Shown here piece by piece: positions 8,405 to 17,959 of a DNA stretch of 64,000 bases. The DNA is from Lysobacter alkalisoli. Lineage in GTDB: Bacteria; Pseudomonadota; Gammaproteobacteria; Xanthomonadales; Xanthomonadaceae. The notes beneath the pieces are model-generated. The model was not told where the DNA came from and ran no database searches. It saw nothing but the letters and a program-made list of their open reading frames with translations. Made by a program: the position numbers and the translations under genes. The DNA is taken from positions 878,001 through 942,000 of the forward strand of contig NZ_CP041242.1 of the NCBI RefSeq assembly GCF_006547045.1. The letters are read 5' to 3'. How positions within the stretch are numbered: position 1 is the stretch's first letter; the number at the start of each line of letters is the position of its first letter.

Positions 8405-11400
8405 ATGGACCAGGGCCGACATCTGCGATGGCTGACAGGGCTGGCATTGGCCGCGTGGTTGGGTGCGATCGCATCGGTCCACGCTGGCTTGCCGGAGCGG
8501 CCGCGATTGCAGCAGGTCACGGTAGCCGACGGCTTGCCGTCGAATCGTGTCAATGCGCTGGCCGAAGGCCACGACGGTTACCTGTGGGTCGCCACCAGCG
8601 ACGGGCTGGGGCGCTACGACGGCGCCGGTTTCAAGGTCTGGCGCGCCGAGGACGGATTGGGCGACGACTTCCTCTGGTCGGTATTCGTGGATCGGGACAA
8701 CCGGGTATGGGTGGGCACCGATCGGGCCGGGTTGGTGATGTTCGACAGCGAGCGCAAGCAATGGCGCCGTTACCGGCGAGCCGATGATCCACGGATCGGC
8801 AGCGATGCGGTCTGGTCAGTGACCGGCACCGATGACGGTACGATCTGGTTCGGCACCGATGGCGGTGGCCTGCATCGCCTGGATACGCAGGGCCGGATCA
8901 CCCGCTTCACGCACGACCCGGACAACCCGGACAGCCTGCCTTCGGACGAGGTGAACGAGCTCGTGGTGGCGCCGGATGGCCACCTATGGGTCGGTACGCG
9001 TGGCGGCGCGGCGCGCTGGACCGGGCGGGATTTCGAGCGCGTGCCGGCCGATGCGCTGCCGTCGCCGATCATCAACGAGATCGGGTCCGAGGCCGACGGC
9101 ACGATCTGGTTCGGTACGCCGCGCGGCATCGGCCTGCGTACGGCCGACGGCCGTTACCTTCCGGGGCCGTGGGCGCAGGAGCCGTATGAGCTGAAAGTGC
9201 TGAATGTGCTGGCGAGCGACCGCAACGGGCAGTACTGGCTCGATATCCCGAAAGGACTCGGTCTGGCCCGGCAGGACGAGTCGGTGCAGGTGGTGCCGTT
9301 GTACAGCGAGATGAGCCAGGGGTTGATCAGGCCGTCGTGGCAGCACGCGTATCGCGATCGCGAGGGGGGGCTGTGGCTCGCCAGCAACGGCCATGGCCTG
9401 TGGTACCTGCCCGCGACCTGGCGCCAGTTCTCGGTTCTCACGAGCAGGATCGACGACCCGGAATCGCTTGGCAATGCCGATGTGCGCGGCATCGCGCCGG
9501 CCCGCGGTGGCGACATGTGGCTGGTGGGCGGTAGCGGCGTGCTCGACAGGCTCGACCCGGAGAGTGGTCGGGTCGAGCATGTGCTGACCGACTTCAGCGA
9601 AGGCTACGTGACGAACAGGGTAATGGAGGATTCCACCGGCGCGGTCTGGATCGGCTACTACGGCGGTCTGGTCCGCTACGAGCCTGACAGCCGCCGCCTG
9701 CAGCGCTGGAATGCGGGCCGGCAGGAGGATTTGCTGTCGGACGGGATCAGCAGGTTCGTGTTCGATCGCGAGGATCGGCTCTGGCTGGTCGCACACGATG
9801 GCCGACTGCAGGCGCGCGACATGCAGGGCCGGGTGACGCTGACGCTCGCTGCCGGCGATCCGCGTGGGCTGCCGGCCGATGTTACGTCGGAGCAGGTCGG
9901 TACCGGCCCCGCTGGGTTGCTGTGGGTGGCGACCGATGGCGGCGTTCTGCAATGGAACGATGAAGGCGGTCGGCTCGAACCGGTACCTGGCACGCCGACG
10001 ACGCATGTCTATGCGTTCGGAGCCGATTCGGCCCGCGACCAGGTCTGGTTGGCACAGGAGGGTGGGCGACTGGAGTCGTTTGCCTGGGATGGGGCGGGCC
10101 TGCAACTGCAGGCACGCTACGACTATCGCGACGGCTTGCCGCGGGTTGCGGCCAACGGGCTGATCGTCGATCGTGCCGGGATCGTCTGGCTGACCAGCGA
10201 ACGCGGCTTGGTCCGGCTCGATCCGGAGACGCGCAGCGTGCGCGTGTACGGTGTGCGCGATGGCTTGCCAAGTCAGGAGTACCGCGGCCTCCCGGTGGCC
10301 CGTCCGGCCGACGGGCGGATCCTGCTCGGCAGCGCGGAGGGCGTGGTGGTGTTCGACCCGGCGGTGGTACGACCGCAGGAGCACGAACCGAACCTGCATG
10401 TCGAGAGCATCCAGGTCCGCCATCACGGCGATTGGGTCGAACTGCCAGGGCAGGGCGGGTTCAAGCTCCAGCACGATGATGGCGATCTCAAGGTCGTGGC
10501 CCGGCTCCTGTCGTTCCACGACGCGCGCAGCCACGTCCATCGCTCCCGCCTGGTCGGCTACGACAGCGACTGGATAGAGACGGGCATCAATGGCGAGCGC
10601 TTGTTTCCGCGCCTGCCATCCGGGCAGTACCGGCTGGAGTTGTCCGCGCGCACCGCCGACAACGTCTGGTCGCCGACGCGCGTGGTGGAGTTCGAAGTGC
10701 TGCCACCCTGGTGGCGTACCTGGGGTGCGTTGGCCGGATTCGTCGGCCTGGCCACGTTGTTGCTCTGGTGGGCCGCCGAGGCCTACCGTGAGCGCCTGCG
10801 CCAGCAGCATGCGCGCGCGCGCGCCGAGCATGAGCGCGAGATCGCACAGCAGGCCTCACTGGCCAAGACCCGGTTCCTGGCCACGCTCGGCCACGAAGTG
10901 CGCACACCGATGACCGGCGTGCTGGGCATGAGCGAACTGCTGCTTGGCACCCGCTTGGACCCCGACCAGCGTTCGTACGCGCAGTCGATCAAGCAGGCCG
11001 GCGAACATCTGTTGCGACTGGTCAACGATGCACTGGATCTGGCGCGCATCGAATCGGGCAGGCTGGAGCTGGTTGCGGCGCCGTTCGATCTGCGGAAATT
11101 GCTGGCCGAGGTAACCGGGCTCAATGCACCACTCGCGCGCGGCAAGGGCCTGGAGTTCGTGACCGACGTGGAGCCCGGCTTGCCGGTACGGTTCCGTGGC
11201 GACGTCAATCGGGTGACCCAGATACTGCTCAACCTGCTCGGCAATGCGATCAAGTTCACCGAGGTCGGCCGGGTGTCGCTCAAGGTCGGGCGCGAGGCCG
11301 GGGGTGCGCTGCGTTTCGTCATCGAGGACACCGGACCCGGCATGAGCGAAGAGCAGCAGGTGCGGCTGTTCCGCCGCTTCGAACAGGCCGAGGGCGGGCG

Positions 11401-11998
11401 CACCGCGGCCCGCTACGGTGGCAGCGGTCTCGGTCTGGCGATCAGCCAGGAACTGGCCGAGGCGATGGGTGGGCGCATCGAGATCGACAGCGCGCCGGGC
11501 CGTGGCGCCCGTTTCAGGGTAGTGCTGCCGCTGCCTGCCGAAACCGGACCCGCAGCCGTCGACGAGGCGCCGGCCGCCGATCACACCTTGCGGCCGCTCT
11601 CGGTGCTGCTGGTCGAGGACGACCCGACCGTGGCCGATGTTCTGACGGGCCTGCTGCAGGCCCAGGGGCATCGCGTGATCCACGTCGAGCACGGCCTGGC
11701 CGCCCTGGTCGAAGCGACTTCGGCCGGAGGGCGGGGGAGCGGATTCGATGTCGCCCTGCTCGACCTGGACCTGCCGGGCATGGACGGAATGACATTGGCA
11801 CAGCAGTTGCGGACACAGGGCTTCGAAGCACCGCTGGTCGCGGTGACCGCCCGCGCCGACGCGGAGGTGGAAGACGAGGCGATGCAGGCCGGCTTCGAAC
11901 GTTTCGTGCGCAAGCCGCTGACCGGGGCGATGCTGGCAGAGGTGCTCGAGGACGTGGACAGGCCGGGCAGGGTGGACAAAATGTCCACGCAAGCATGA
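8405..11998 (+). CDS. One-piece hybrid sensor kinase with beta-propeller sensor and receiver domain
   Basis: A 1197-residue membrane two-component protein of the type also known from Bacteroides hybrid systems. Signal-anchor segment (about 8-28), then many two-component propeller repeats (for example GYLWVATSDGLGRYDG, GTIWFGTDGGGLHRLD; about 35-640), a Y_Y_Y domain (about 690-765), a transmembrane helix (about 772-792), and a coiled linker. A HisKA domain follows with H830 in FLATLGHEVRTP, then an HATPase domain (NLLGNAIKFTE, GGSGLGLAISQELAEAMGG), and a receiver with D1120 in LLDLDLPGMDG and the switch Lys in RFVRKPL. No DNA-binding output domain is present, so the phosphoryl group must pass on or the receiver is regulatory. 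The start is supported by AGGAGG a few bases upstream. Confidence 0.93.
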   Translation: MDQGRHLRWLTGLALAAWLGAIASVHAGLPERPRLQQVTVADGLPSNRVNALAEGHDGYLWVATSDGLGRYDGAGFKVWRAEDGLGDDFLWSVFVDRDNRVWVGTDRAGLVMFDSERKQWRRYRRADDPRIGSDAVWSVTGTDDGTIWFGTDGGGLHRLDTQGRITRFTHDPDNPDSLPSDEVNELVVAPDGHLWVGTRGGAARWTGRDFERVPADALPSPIINEIGSEADGTIWFGTPRGIGLRTADGRYLPGPWAQEPYELKVLNVLASDRNGQYWLDIPKGLGLARQDESVQVVPLYSEMSQGLIRPSWQHAYRDREGGLWLASNGHGLWYLPATWRQFSVLTSRIDDPESLGNADVRGIAPARGGDMWLVGGSGVLDRLDPESGRVEHVLTDFSEGYVTNRVMEDSTGAVWIGYYGGLVRYEPDSRRLQRWNAGRQEDLLSDGISRFVFDREDRLWLVAHDGRLQARDMQGRVTLTLAAGDPRGLPADVTSEQVGTGPAGLLWVATDGGVLQWNDEGGRLEPVPGTPTTHVYAFGADSARDQVWLAQEGGRLESFAWDGAGLQLQARYDYRDGLPRVAANGLIVDRAGIVWLTSERGLVRLDPETRSVRVYGVRDGLPSQEYRGLPVARPADGRILLGSAEGVVVFDPAVVRPQEHEPNLHVESIQVRHHGDWVELPGQGGFKLQHDDGDLKVVARLLSFHDARSHVHRSRLVGYDSDWIETGINGERLFPRLPSGQYRLELSARTADNVWSPTRVVEFEVLPPWWRTWGALAGFVGLATLLLWWAAEAYRERLRQQHARARAEHEREIAQQASLAKTRFLATLGHEVRTPMTGVLGMSELLLGTRLDPDQRSYAQSIKQAGEHLLRLVNDALDLARIESGRLELVAAPFDLRKLLAEVTGLNAPLARGKGLEFVTDVEPGLPVRFRGDVNRVTQILLNLLGNAIKFTEVGRVSLKVGREAGGALRFVIEDTGPGMSEEQQVRLFRRFEQAEGGRTAARYGGSGLGLAISQELAEAMGGRIEIDSAPGRGARFRVVLPLPAETGPAAVDEAPAADHTLRPLSVLLVEDDPTVADVLTGLLQAQGHRVIHVEHGLAALVEATSAGGRGSGFDVALLDLDLPGMDGMTLAQQLRTQGFEAPLVAVTARADAEVEDEAMQAGFERFVRKPLTGAMLAEVLEDVDRPGRVDKMSTQA

Positions 11999-12042
11999 AA
12001 AGCACCGGGCTAGACTGTCGTCTTCAGCAATTGGACCCCACG

Positions 12043-12648
12043 ATGCCGCGCTTCTGCCTGTCATTCCCGAATCCGCCCTCGCGCCTGACCCTGTTGCCGC
12101 TGGTGGCCGCGCTTGTGATGACGGTGCTCGTCGCCTGCTCGCCCGGCCCCGGAGAGGGGGCGTCGCTTGCCGACGAGGCGGTGCAGGCGGAGACGGATGC
12201 ATCGACCGTGGACGCGCAGGCGCCCGCAGTGGTCGAAGGCATTGTCGTCTCCGACGCCTGGACCCGGGCGATGGCGCCTGGGGCCAAGGTGGCGGGCGGT
12301 TTCATGACCCTGCGCAACGAGGGCGGCGGTGACGATCGTCTGGTTTCGGTCGCCAGTCCTGCCGCGGAACGGGTCGAGATCCACGAGATGCGCATGGCCG
12401 ACGGTGTGATGCAGATGCGCCACCTGGCCGATGGCTTGCCGCTGCCGGCCGGCAGCGAGGTCGTGCTCAGGCCGGGCGACTACCACCTGATGTTCTTCGA
12501 CCCGGCCGAGCCCTTTGTCGAGGGTGGAGAAATCCCGGTCACGCTGAACTTCGAACACACTGGCGAACTCGAGGTCGTGTTCAAGGTGATGGGATTGGGG
12601 GCGACCTCGTCGATGCCGGAAGACACGGAGCACGAAGACCGACACTGA
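12043..12648 (+). CDS. PCu(A)C-type copper chaperone lipoprotein
   Basis: A 201-residue lipoprotein with lipobox LVAC, an alanine-rich linker, and a PCu(A)C domain (about 75-190). The copper-ligand pattern of the family is seen in VEIHEMRMADGVMQMRHL and DYHLMFFDP. These periplasmic proteins deliver Cu(I) to the CuA or CuB site of heme-copper oxidases. A short His-containing tail (EDTEHEDRH) may add metal affinity. It starts 45 bases after the hybrid kinase stop on the same strand. Confidence 0.9.
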   Translation: MPRFCLSFPNPPSRLTLLPLVAALVMTVLVACSPGPGEGASLADEAVQAETDASTVDAQAPAVVEGIVVSDAWTRAMAPGAKVAGGFMTLRNEGGGDDRLVSVASPAAERVEIHEMRMADGVMQMRHLADGLPLPAGSEVVLRPGDYHLMFFDPAEPFVEGGEIPVTLNFEHTGELEVVFKVMGLGATSSMPEDTEHEDRH

Positions 12649-12665
12649 TGCCGTGGTGGCACGTG

Positions 12666-12686
12666 CCGCCCGGCGAATGCCGGCGG
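12666..12686. terminator. GC-rich hairpin between convergent genes
   Basis: CCGCC(C)GGC and GCCGGCGG form a stem around a GAAT loop in the 42 bases between the convergent stops of the copper chaperone and mepA. It has no T run, so termination in either direction is an inference. Confidence 0.4.
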
Positions 12687-12690
12687 AACG

Positions 12691-13386
12691 TCAATTCGGC
12701 ATTGGCTGGCAGGGCGTGGTGAAGTCGGCGTGGTAGTGCTCGTCGTGGCGCACCCATGCCTGCCGCTGCATGAAGCGGATGTTCCGGCGCAGGTAGGCGC
12801 CATGGGTGGTCGCATGCAGGCGCGGCAGGTAGGCGGGGTCGAAGATGACCCGCTCGATGCCGATGCCCTGCGCGCGCGCTGCTTCGTGAAGGCGGCGCAG
12901 ATGCTCGCTGATTGCCTCGAAGTCGATGCGCAGGTCCCCGAACCGGCCCTGCGCATCGAACTCGATGGCATAGCCGTACTTGTTGCCCGGGTCGGTCGGT
13001 AGCGGTACCGAGCGGCCGGCGGTGTCGCGTACCGGGACCATGAAGTCCACCGACAGTCCGTTCTGGTGGGTGCGGTGCGGCTTGAAACGGCCGCCGCGTG
13101 GCCAGCCGGTTTCGCCATACACGTAGACGACATCCGGCGTTGAACGGGCCAGTACGGCGTAGGCCGCGGTGACGGCGCGTTCGACCCGGGCGTGCACATG
13201 GGTGCGCCCAAGCGTCACTCCGAGCCGGCTGTAGGGCCGGAAGTTCGACCCGGATGTGGGCAGTGCGACGCCGTGCTCAAGCCGGCCGTTCGACGGTGTT
13301 CCATGGCAGATGCTGTCGGCCGCCCACGCCCCGTTGGCGTAAAGGGCGGTCAGCAGACCGATGGCAAGACGCGCCGGTGTCCGCAT
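12691..13386 (-). CDS. mepA: Penicillin-insensitive murein endopeptidase
   Basis: A 231-residue periplasmic LAS-type zinc peptidase that cleaves D-Ala-mDAP cross-links in peptidoglycan. Signal peptide about 1-22. Zinc-site and catalytic elements are visible: H-x6-D in HQNGLSVDFMVP and the closing HYHADF, which supplies the H-x-H. Cys residues in SICHGTPS and TPCQP match the disulfide-bearing E. coli type. It lies 6 bases downstream of hemE on the same strand and is shorter than E. coli MepA (274). Confidence 0.88.
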   Translation of the reverse strand: MRTPARLAIGLLTALYANGAWAADSICHGTPSNGRLEHGVALPTSGSNFRPYSRLGVTLGRTHVHARVERAVTAAYAVLARSTPDVVYVYGETGWPRGGRFKPHRTHQNGLSVDFMVPVRDTAGRSVPLPTDPGNKYGYAIEFDAQGRFGDLRIDFEAISEHLRRLHEAARAQGIGIERVIFDPAYLPRLHATTHGAYLRRNIRFMQRQAWVRHDEHYHADFTTPCQPMPN

Positions 13387-13392
13387 GCCTGC

Positions 13393-14466
13393 TCAGCGCG
13401 CGCTGAGCGTATGCACCGCATCGACCAGCACTGCGACGTGGTCGGGATCCATGTCCGGCGACATGCCGTGGCCGAGGTTGAACACGTGGCCTTCGCGCGA
13501 GCCGCCGTTGCCGTCGCGCCAGCTGTCGAGGGTGCGGCCAATCTCGCGACGGATCGCTTCCGGTTCTGCGTACAGGGTCACCGGGTCGAGGTTGCCCTGC
13601 ACCGCGACCTTGCCGCCGACCGCACGTGCGGCATCTCCCAGGTCGATGAGCCAGTCGGCGCCCACCGCGTCGGCGCCGGTGTTGGCCAGTTCGCCGAGAT
13701 ATGCGCCATTGCCCTTGCCGAACAGGATCAACGGTGTGCGTGCGTCGTCTTCGCCACGCGGAAGTTCCTGCGCGATGCGGCGCAGGTAACGCAGCGAGAA
13801 CTCACGGTACATCGACGGCGACAGCACGCCGCCCCAGGTGTCGAACACCTGCAGCGCCTGCGCACCGGCCGCACGCTGCGCGGACAGGTAGGCGATCACC
13901 GCGTCGGTGACCACGCCGAGCAACTGGTGCATCGCCTGCGGGTGATTCAACGCCAGCGACTTGACCTTCGCGTAGTCCTTGCTGCCGCCGCCCTCGACCA
14001 TGTAGCAGGCCAGCGTCCACGGACTGCCGGAGAAACCGATCAGCGGCACGCTGCCATCCAGCTCGCGACGGACCGTGCGCACCGCATCCATCACGTAGCG
14101 CAGTTCGGTTTCCATGTCCGGCACGGCGAGCCGGGCGATGTCGTCCGGCGTGCGCACCGGGCGCTCGAACTTCGGCCCCTCGCCGTCGACGAAATACAGG
14201 CCCAGCCCCATCGCATCGGGCACGGTCAGGATGTCGGAGAACAGGATCGCCGCGTCGAGCGGGAATCGCCGCAGCGGTTGCAGGGTGACCTCGCAGGCCA
14301 GCTCCGGGTTCTTGGCCATGGCCAGGAAGCTGCCGGCCGCGGCACGGGTGGCGCGGTACTCGGGCAGGTAGCGGCCGGCCTGACGCATCAGCCAGACCGG
14401 GGTGCGGTCGACGGGTTCACGGCGAAGGGCACGGAGGAAACGGTCGTTCTTGAGGGGAGAGGTCAT
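13393..14466 (-). CDS. hemE: Uroporphyrinogen decarboxylase
   Basis: A 357-residue cytosolic enzyme of heme synthesis that decarboxylates uroporphyrinogen III to coproporphyrinogen III. The family signatures [16 protein letters not shown] near the N-terminus and [21 protein letters not shown] in the middle are intact, and [13 protein letters not shown] closes the active site. The length is typical (about 354). mepA follows directly, and upstream is the 108-bp palindromic repeat. Confidence 0.97.
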   Translation of the reverse strand: MTSPLKNDRFLRALRREPVDRTPVWLMRQAGRYLPEYRATRAAAGSFLAMAKNPELACEVTLQPLRRFPLDAAILFSDILTVPDAMGLGLYFVDGEGPKFERPVRTPDDIARLAVPDMETELRYVMDAVRTVRRELDGSVPLIGFSGSPWTLACYMVEGGGSKDYAKVKSLALNHPQAMHQLLGVVTDAVIAYLSAQRAAGAQALQVFDTWGGVLSPSMYREFSLRYLRRIAQELPRGEDDARTPLILFGKGNGAYLGELANTGADAVGADWLIDLGDAARAVGGKVAVQGNLDPVTLYAEPEAIRREIGRTLDSWRDGNGGSREGHVFNLGHGMSPDMDPDHVAVLVDAVHTLSAR

Positions 14467-14528
14467 CGTTGGTCAGTTCAGTGTCGTTGTCCCAGGCGTT
14501 GCGAGGGATCTGCTGATGGCTTCAAGGG

Positions 14529-14636
14529 GGCGCAGGCGGGTACGCCTTTGCAGGACACGCCGTAAATACATCCATGTAGGCTCGGATGCAGCATCCATGC
14601 TGCATACGGTCCTGCAAAGGCGTACCCGCCTGCGCC
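14529..14636. repeat. 108-bp palindromic element, copy A
   Basis: Perfect 28-bp inverted arms (14529-14556 and 14609-14636) enclose a 52-base core. The core holds two further hairpins with a TCCA loop: TACA/TGTA, and ATGCAGCA/TGCTGCAT. The same geometry (28 + 52 + 28) recurs at 50972-51079 with different arm sequence but the shared CCTTTGCRGGAC at the arm's inner end. It sits in the 225-base gap between hemE and the WGR gene. This is REP-like; no transposase lies beside it. Confidence 0.85.
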
Positions 14637-14692
14637 TGGACAGATTATCGGAACGCGGATTCCGCTTTGCGTCCGGGACGGCGGAGGGGGCG

Positions 14693-14947
14693 TTATTGCG
14701 GCGCATTCGCGCCTTGCGTGAACATCACCTGGAAGCCACGCTTGAGCTGCTGGTCGCGCACGCGCTCCAGTGCGGCCTGGGCGCTGGCCTGGTCCATGAA
14801 CTGCTCGCGCCGCACGCTGCTGCGGCCACCGATCTGGCCGGATTCGCGCACCAGCGTGTAGCCGCCCAGCAGGTCGGGCTGCAGGAACAGCTGCACGAAG
14901 CGCGGGGCTTCGGGGCCGTCGGGACGTTGTTGCAGGAGCAGGCGCAT
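14693..14947 (-). CDS. Small WGR-like domain protein
   Basis: An 84-residue protein resembling a single WGR domain: MRLLLQQRPDGPEAPRFVQL, then GGYTLVRESGQIGGRSS, then ALERVRDQQLKRGFQVMF. The canonical Trp-Gly-Arg is degenerate (SGQIGGR). WGR domains bind nucleic acid in PARPs and also occur as short stand-alone bacterial proteins of unknown role. It follows aroB on the same strand, separated by a palindromic repeat. Overall 0.7 for the family, no function claimed. Confidence 0.7.
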   Translation of the reverse strand: MRLLLQQRPDGPEAPRFVQLFLQPDLLGGYTLVRESGQIGGRSSVRREQFMDQASAQAALERVRDQQLKRGFQVMFTQGANAPQ

Positions 14948-14983
14948 AGCCTGCCATTGTACCCACCGATGGGGAATGGAGCG

Positions 14984-15064
14984 GTAGCCCGGGTAAGCCC
15001 ACAGGGCGCACCCGGGATCGACGAGCCATGCCCCGGGTGCGCCCTGTGGGCTTACCCGGGCTAC
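14984..15064. repeat. Complete copy of the GTAGCCCGGGTAAG palindrome
   Basis: Perfect 33-bp inverted arms (14984-15016 and 15032-15064) around a 15-base loop. The outer end of the right arm (CTAC) contains the aroB stop codon TAG on the minus strand. The stem would act as a strong transcript hairpin after aroB. Confidence 0.85.
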
Positions 15065-16170
15065 CTCGGAGTTTCCAGGACCTTCAATACCGCCTCGTCG
15101 GATACGTCGCGGATCATCCGCGCGGCGCCGGCGCCGTCCCAGAGGATGAAGCGCAGGCCTTTGGCATCCGCCTTCTTGTCCAGTCGCATCCGCGCCAGCA
15201 GGTCGTCCGGCGACAGCCCTGCCGGCAACGCGACCGGCAGGCCGAAGCGTTGCAGCAATGCCTGCAGGCGCCCGGCATCGGCGGCCGGGGCCAGGCCGAG
15301 GTCGGCCGACAGTCGCGCCGCCAGCACCATGCCGACCGCTACCGCTTCGCCATGGTTGAGGCCGTCGCCGCTCGTGCCGGCGTAGCCCTGTTCGGTCTCG
15401 ATCGCATGGCCGAAGGTGTGGCCGAAGTTGAGCAGGGCGCGGTCGCCGTGTTCGTACAGGTCGCGCGCGACCACGTCGGCCTTGTAGCGGCAACTGCGTG
15501 CGACCGCCTCGGCGATGGCGTCGTCGTCGCGGGCGAGCAGGGCGTCGGCATGCGCGTCGAGCCAGTCGAGGAAACCGGCGTCGAAGATCGCGCCGTACTT
15601 GACCACCTCGGCCAGGCCGGCGCGCAGCTCGCGCTCGGGCAGGCTGCGCAGCGTCGTCGTGTCGGCGACCACCGCGCGTGGCGGATGGAAGGCGCCGACC
15701 AGGTTCTTGCCGGTCGGCAGGTCGACCGCAGTCTTGCCGCCGACCGAGGAGTCGACCATCGCCAGCAGCGTGGTCGGCACCTGGATCACGTCGATGCCAC
15801 GCATCCAGCACGCGCCGGCGAATCCGGCCAGGTCGCCGATCACGCCACCGCCGAGCGCGACCACGGCGGCATCGCGGGTGGCACCGAGCGCGGCCAGCGC
15901 GTCGAGGCATTCGCCGAAACGGGCCAGGGTCTTCTCGTGCTCGCCGGCCGGCATCACGAAGCGGGCGGTCTGCAAGCCGGGTCGTGCCGCGCGCATCGCC
16001 GTCTCGACGCGGTCGGCGTACAGCGGGGCGACGTTGGCGTCGCTGACCAGCAGGGCGTGGCGGCCACGCAGGGCCGCGGTGAGGGCCGCACCGTCATCGA
16101 TCAGGTCGGGCGCGATCGTCACCGTGTAAGGGGTGGTCCCTTCGACGTGGACGGTCCGGGTTGCAGTCAT
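15061..16170 (-). CDS. aroB: 3-dehydroquinate synthase
   Basis: A 369-residue NAD-dependent enzyme, second step of the shikimate pathway. Seen: [19 protein letters not shown] and [19 protein letters not shown] (NAD and substrate loops), [13 protein letters not shown], and the metal-ligand region [11 protein letters not shown] with [11 protein letters not shown]. The start was taken at the ATG overlapping the aroK stop (TGATG), which has GGAG 7 bases upstream; an alternative ATG lies 12 bases upstream. The stop codon is inside the palindromic repeat. Confidence 0.96.
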   Translation of the reverse strand: MTATRTVHVEGTTPYTVTIAPDLIDDGAALTAALRGRHALLVSDANVAPLYADRVETAMRAARPGLQTARFVMPAGEHEKTLARFGECLDALAALGATRDAAVVALGGGVIGDLAGFAGACWMRGIDVIQVPTTLLAMVDSSVGGKTAVDLPTGKNLVGAFHPPRAVVADTTTLRSLPERELRAGLAEVVKYGAIFDAGFLDWLDAHADALLARDDDAIAEAVARSCRYKADVVARDLYEHGDRALLNFGHTFGHAIETEQGYAGTSGDGLNHGEAVAVGMVLAARLSADLGLAPAADAGRLQALLQRFGLPVALPAGLSPDDLLARMRLDKKADAKGLRFILWDGAGAARMIRDVSDEAVLKVLETPR

Positions 16171-16706
16171 CAAACGCTCCATCGTTGCCAGTGCTGGTCG
16201 AGTTCTAGCAGCAGCCGGCGGGTGGCTTCGGCAGCGCCCAGGGTTTCGGTGTCGAAAGCGAGATCGGCGATCTCGGCATACAGCGGCCCGCGCACCGCGG
16301 CCATTTCGGCCAGCACCTTTTCACGGTCGGGCCGGGCCAGCAGCGGCCGGCTGCGGTCGTGGCGCAGTCGCTCGATCTGCTGGGCCGGCGTCACCCGCAG
16401 GTGGACGACAAAGCCGCGCGATTGCAGCAAGGCGCGATTTCCGGCGTCGAGCACCGCGCCGCCGCCGGTCGCCAGCAGCAGGTCGTCGGCCTGCAGCAGT
16501 TCTTCCAGCGCCGCCTTCTCGCGTGCGCGGAAGCCGGATTCGCCCTCGCAGTCGAAGATGGTGCCGATGTCGGCGCCGGTGCGTTGCTCGATCTCGTTGT
16601 CGGCATCGACCATCCGCAGGTGGTAGTGCTCGGCGAGGCGGCGACCGATGCACGACTTCCCGGCACCAGTCGGGCCGACCAGGATCAGGTTGCGGGCGGG
16701 ATTCAT
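16170..16706 (-). CDS. aroK: Shikimate kinase
   Basis: A 178-residue cytosolic kinase making shikimate 3-phosphate. The Walker A motif [15 protein letters not shown] is at residues about 9-23, [11 protein letters not shown] carries the shikimate-binding Asp, and [10 protein letters not shown] the substrate GGG loop. It is first of the aroK-aroB pair with a one-base overlap, the usual proteobacterial order. The ATG was chosen at the Walker A-proximal start; the frame is open upstream but without family sequence. Confidence 0.96.
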   Translation of the reverse strand: MNPARNLILVGPTGAGKSCIGRRLAEHYHLRMVDADNEIEQRTGADIGTIFDCEGESGFRAREKAALEELLQADDLLLATGGGAVLDAGNRALLQSRGFVVHLRVTPAQQIERLRHDRSRPLLARPDREKVLAEMAAVRGPLYAEIADLAFDTETLGAAEATRRLLLELDQHWQRWSV

Positions 16707-16873
16707 GCGGTGATTGTAGGGCAGGGCCACGGTGATGCCGGCGGTGGTTGCAGCCGAAACGCTTGCCCGCGGCCGCAACGCTCCGATGTCGGCCGCGTAC
16801 GCACTCTTAACACCGGTGCGCCTAGGGTCGGACATCCGGGTGCCATTGCCCGGCCATTCCCAAGGAGTCCGGC

Positions 16874-17077
16874 ATGTCCGTTGCCAAGGTCATCGAAATC
16901 ACCGCTTCGTCCAGCAAAGGCGTCGAGGATGCTGTCAAGACGGGGCTGAAGAAGTGCGCCGAATCGGTCAAGAACATCCAGGGCGCGTGGGTCAACGACC
17001 TCAAGGTCGTGACCTCGCCCGACGGCAGCGTCACCGAGTGGCGGGTCAATCTGCGGGTGAGCTTCATCGTCGAGTAG
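16874..17077 (+). CDS. Dodecin (flavin-storage protein)
   Basis: A 67-residue protein with the dodecin pattern: MSVAKVIEITASSSKGVEDAV, NIQGAWVNDLKVV, and a terminal [10 protein letters not shown] strand. Dodecins assemble as hollow dodecamers binding FMN/FAD (the aromatic W near residue 39 stacks on the flavin). AAGGAG lies about 8 bases upstream of the ATG. The last 14 bases overlap the 3' end of the convergent kinase gene. It is not in an operon. Confidence 0.93.
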   Translation: MSVAKVIEITASSSKGVEDAVKTGLKKCAESVKNIQGAWVNDLKVVTSPDGSVTEWRVNLRVSFIVE

Positions 17078-17942
17078 CGCCGGACTGGCCGCTCCGGGAG
17101 CCCCCCATCGCTGGGGACTGAGCCGGGCCCGGAACCATCGGGATCGGCGTGCGTCCGGCATCGAGCCGGACCGTCCGCTCGGCGATGCCGGGCAGGGTGG
17201 CCAGCGCCCGTCGGCTGACGCGTTCGAACAGCTGCACGAAGCGCTCCACCTCGGCGCGGTCCATCCCGCGACGTCCGGCGCGCGCAGCCTGCATCGCCTG
17301 CTCCTGCTGCCAGCGCCATTCCGGCACGATCTCGAAACCCGGCGGTTGCAGGAACAGCAGCCGCTCCAGTCGCGACCACAGCGGCGGGTAGTCGCGTGCC
17401 AGTGCGTCGTTGCACCAGCGGCGCCAGGTGCCGTCGCCGTCCTCGTCCCGCTCCAGCGCATTGATCGGCGTACGCAACTGCGGGTCGGATTGCGCGGGCG
17501 TTTTCAGGAACCAGCCCTCGAACAGGATCAGGTCGGCCGCTTGCATCCGTCGCCACCGCGACGGCGGCAGCCGGGTGTCGGCCAGCTTGTCGAAGCGCGG
17601 CCACCGCGCCGGCCGGCCATCGTGCAGCGCGTCGAGTGTCTCGCAGGCCAATGCAACTTCGTGCGTGCCCGGCGGCCCGCGGGTGGCCAGCAGCGGGTGC
17701 ACGTCGCGGGCGAGGTGCTGGCGTTCGCGGCGGCCGAGGTAGAAGTCGTCGATCGACAGTACAGCGGCGCGCAGGCCACGCGTCCGTGCCAGCGCCGCCA
17801 CCTGCGTCGCCAGCGTTGACTTGCCCGTGCCCTGCAGGCCGCTGATGGCGTAGGTGCGCGCATCGTGCGTGAGCGCGTCATCGAGCACGCCGGCGACGAA
17901 TCCGGGAGCGAACCCCGGCGGGGGATGCGATGTCCGCTTCAT
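17064..17942 (-). CDS. P-loop kinase, glycerate-kinase/uridine-kinase-like
   Basis: A 292-residue soluble kinase with Walker [16 protein letters not shown] (about residues 35-50) and [13 protein letters not shown], which resembles phosphoribulokinase, uridine kinase and plant-type D-glycerate 3-kinase. The motif [11 protein letters not shown] matches the last of these best. D-glycerate 3-phosphorylation is therefore the best guess but unproven. The start is separated by 17 bases from the divergent pdxH start. The last residues (about 270-292) are low in family features. Confidence 0.78.
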   Translation of the reverse strand: MKRTSHPPPGFAPGFVAGVLDDALTHDARTYAISGLQGTGKSTLATQVAALARTRGLRAAVLSIDDFYLGRRERQHLARDVHPLLATRGPPGTHEVALACETLDALHDGRPARWPRFDKLADTRLPPSRWRRMQAADLILFEGWFLKTPAQSDPQLRTPINALERDEDGDGTWRRWCNDALARDYPPLWSRLERLLFLQPPGFEIVPEWRWQQEQAMQAARAGRRGMDRAEVERFVQLFERVSRRALATLPGIAERTVRLDAGRTPIPMVPGPAQSPAMGGSRSGQSGATRR

Positions 17943-17959
17943 CGGCCCACAATAGCGCC

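Noticed and set aside
8984-10831. 615-codon minus-strand open frame inside the hybrid kinase
   Set aside because: The plus strand encodes contiguous propeller repeats and a membrane helix; the minus frame is a shadow.
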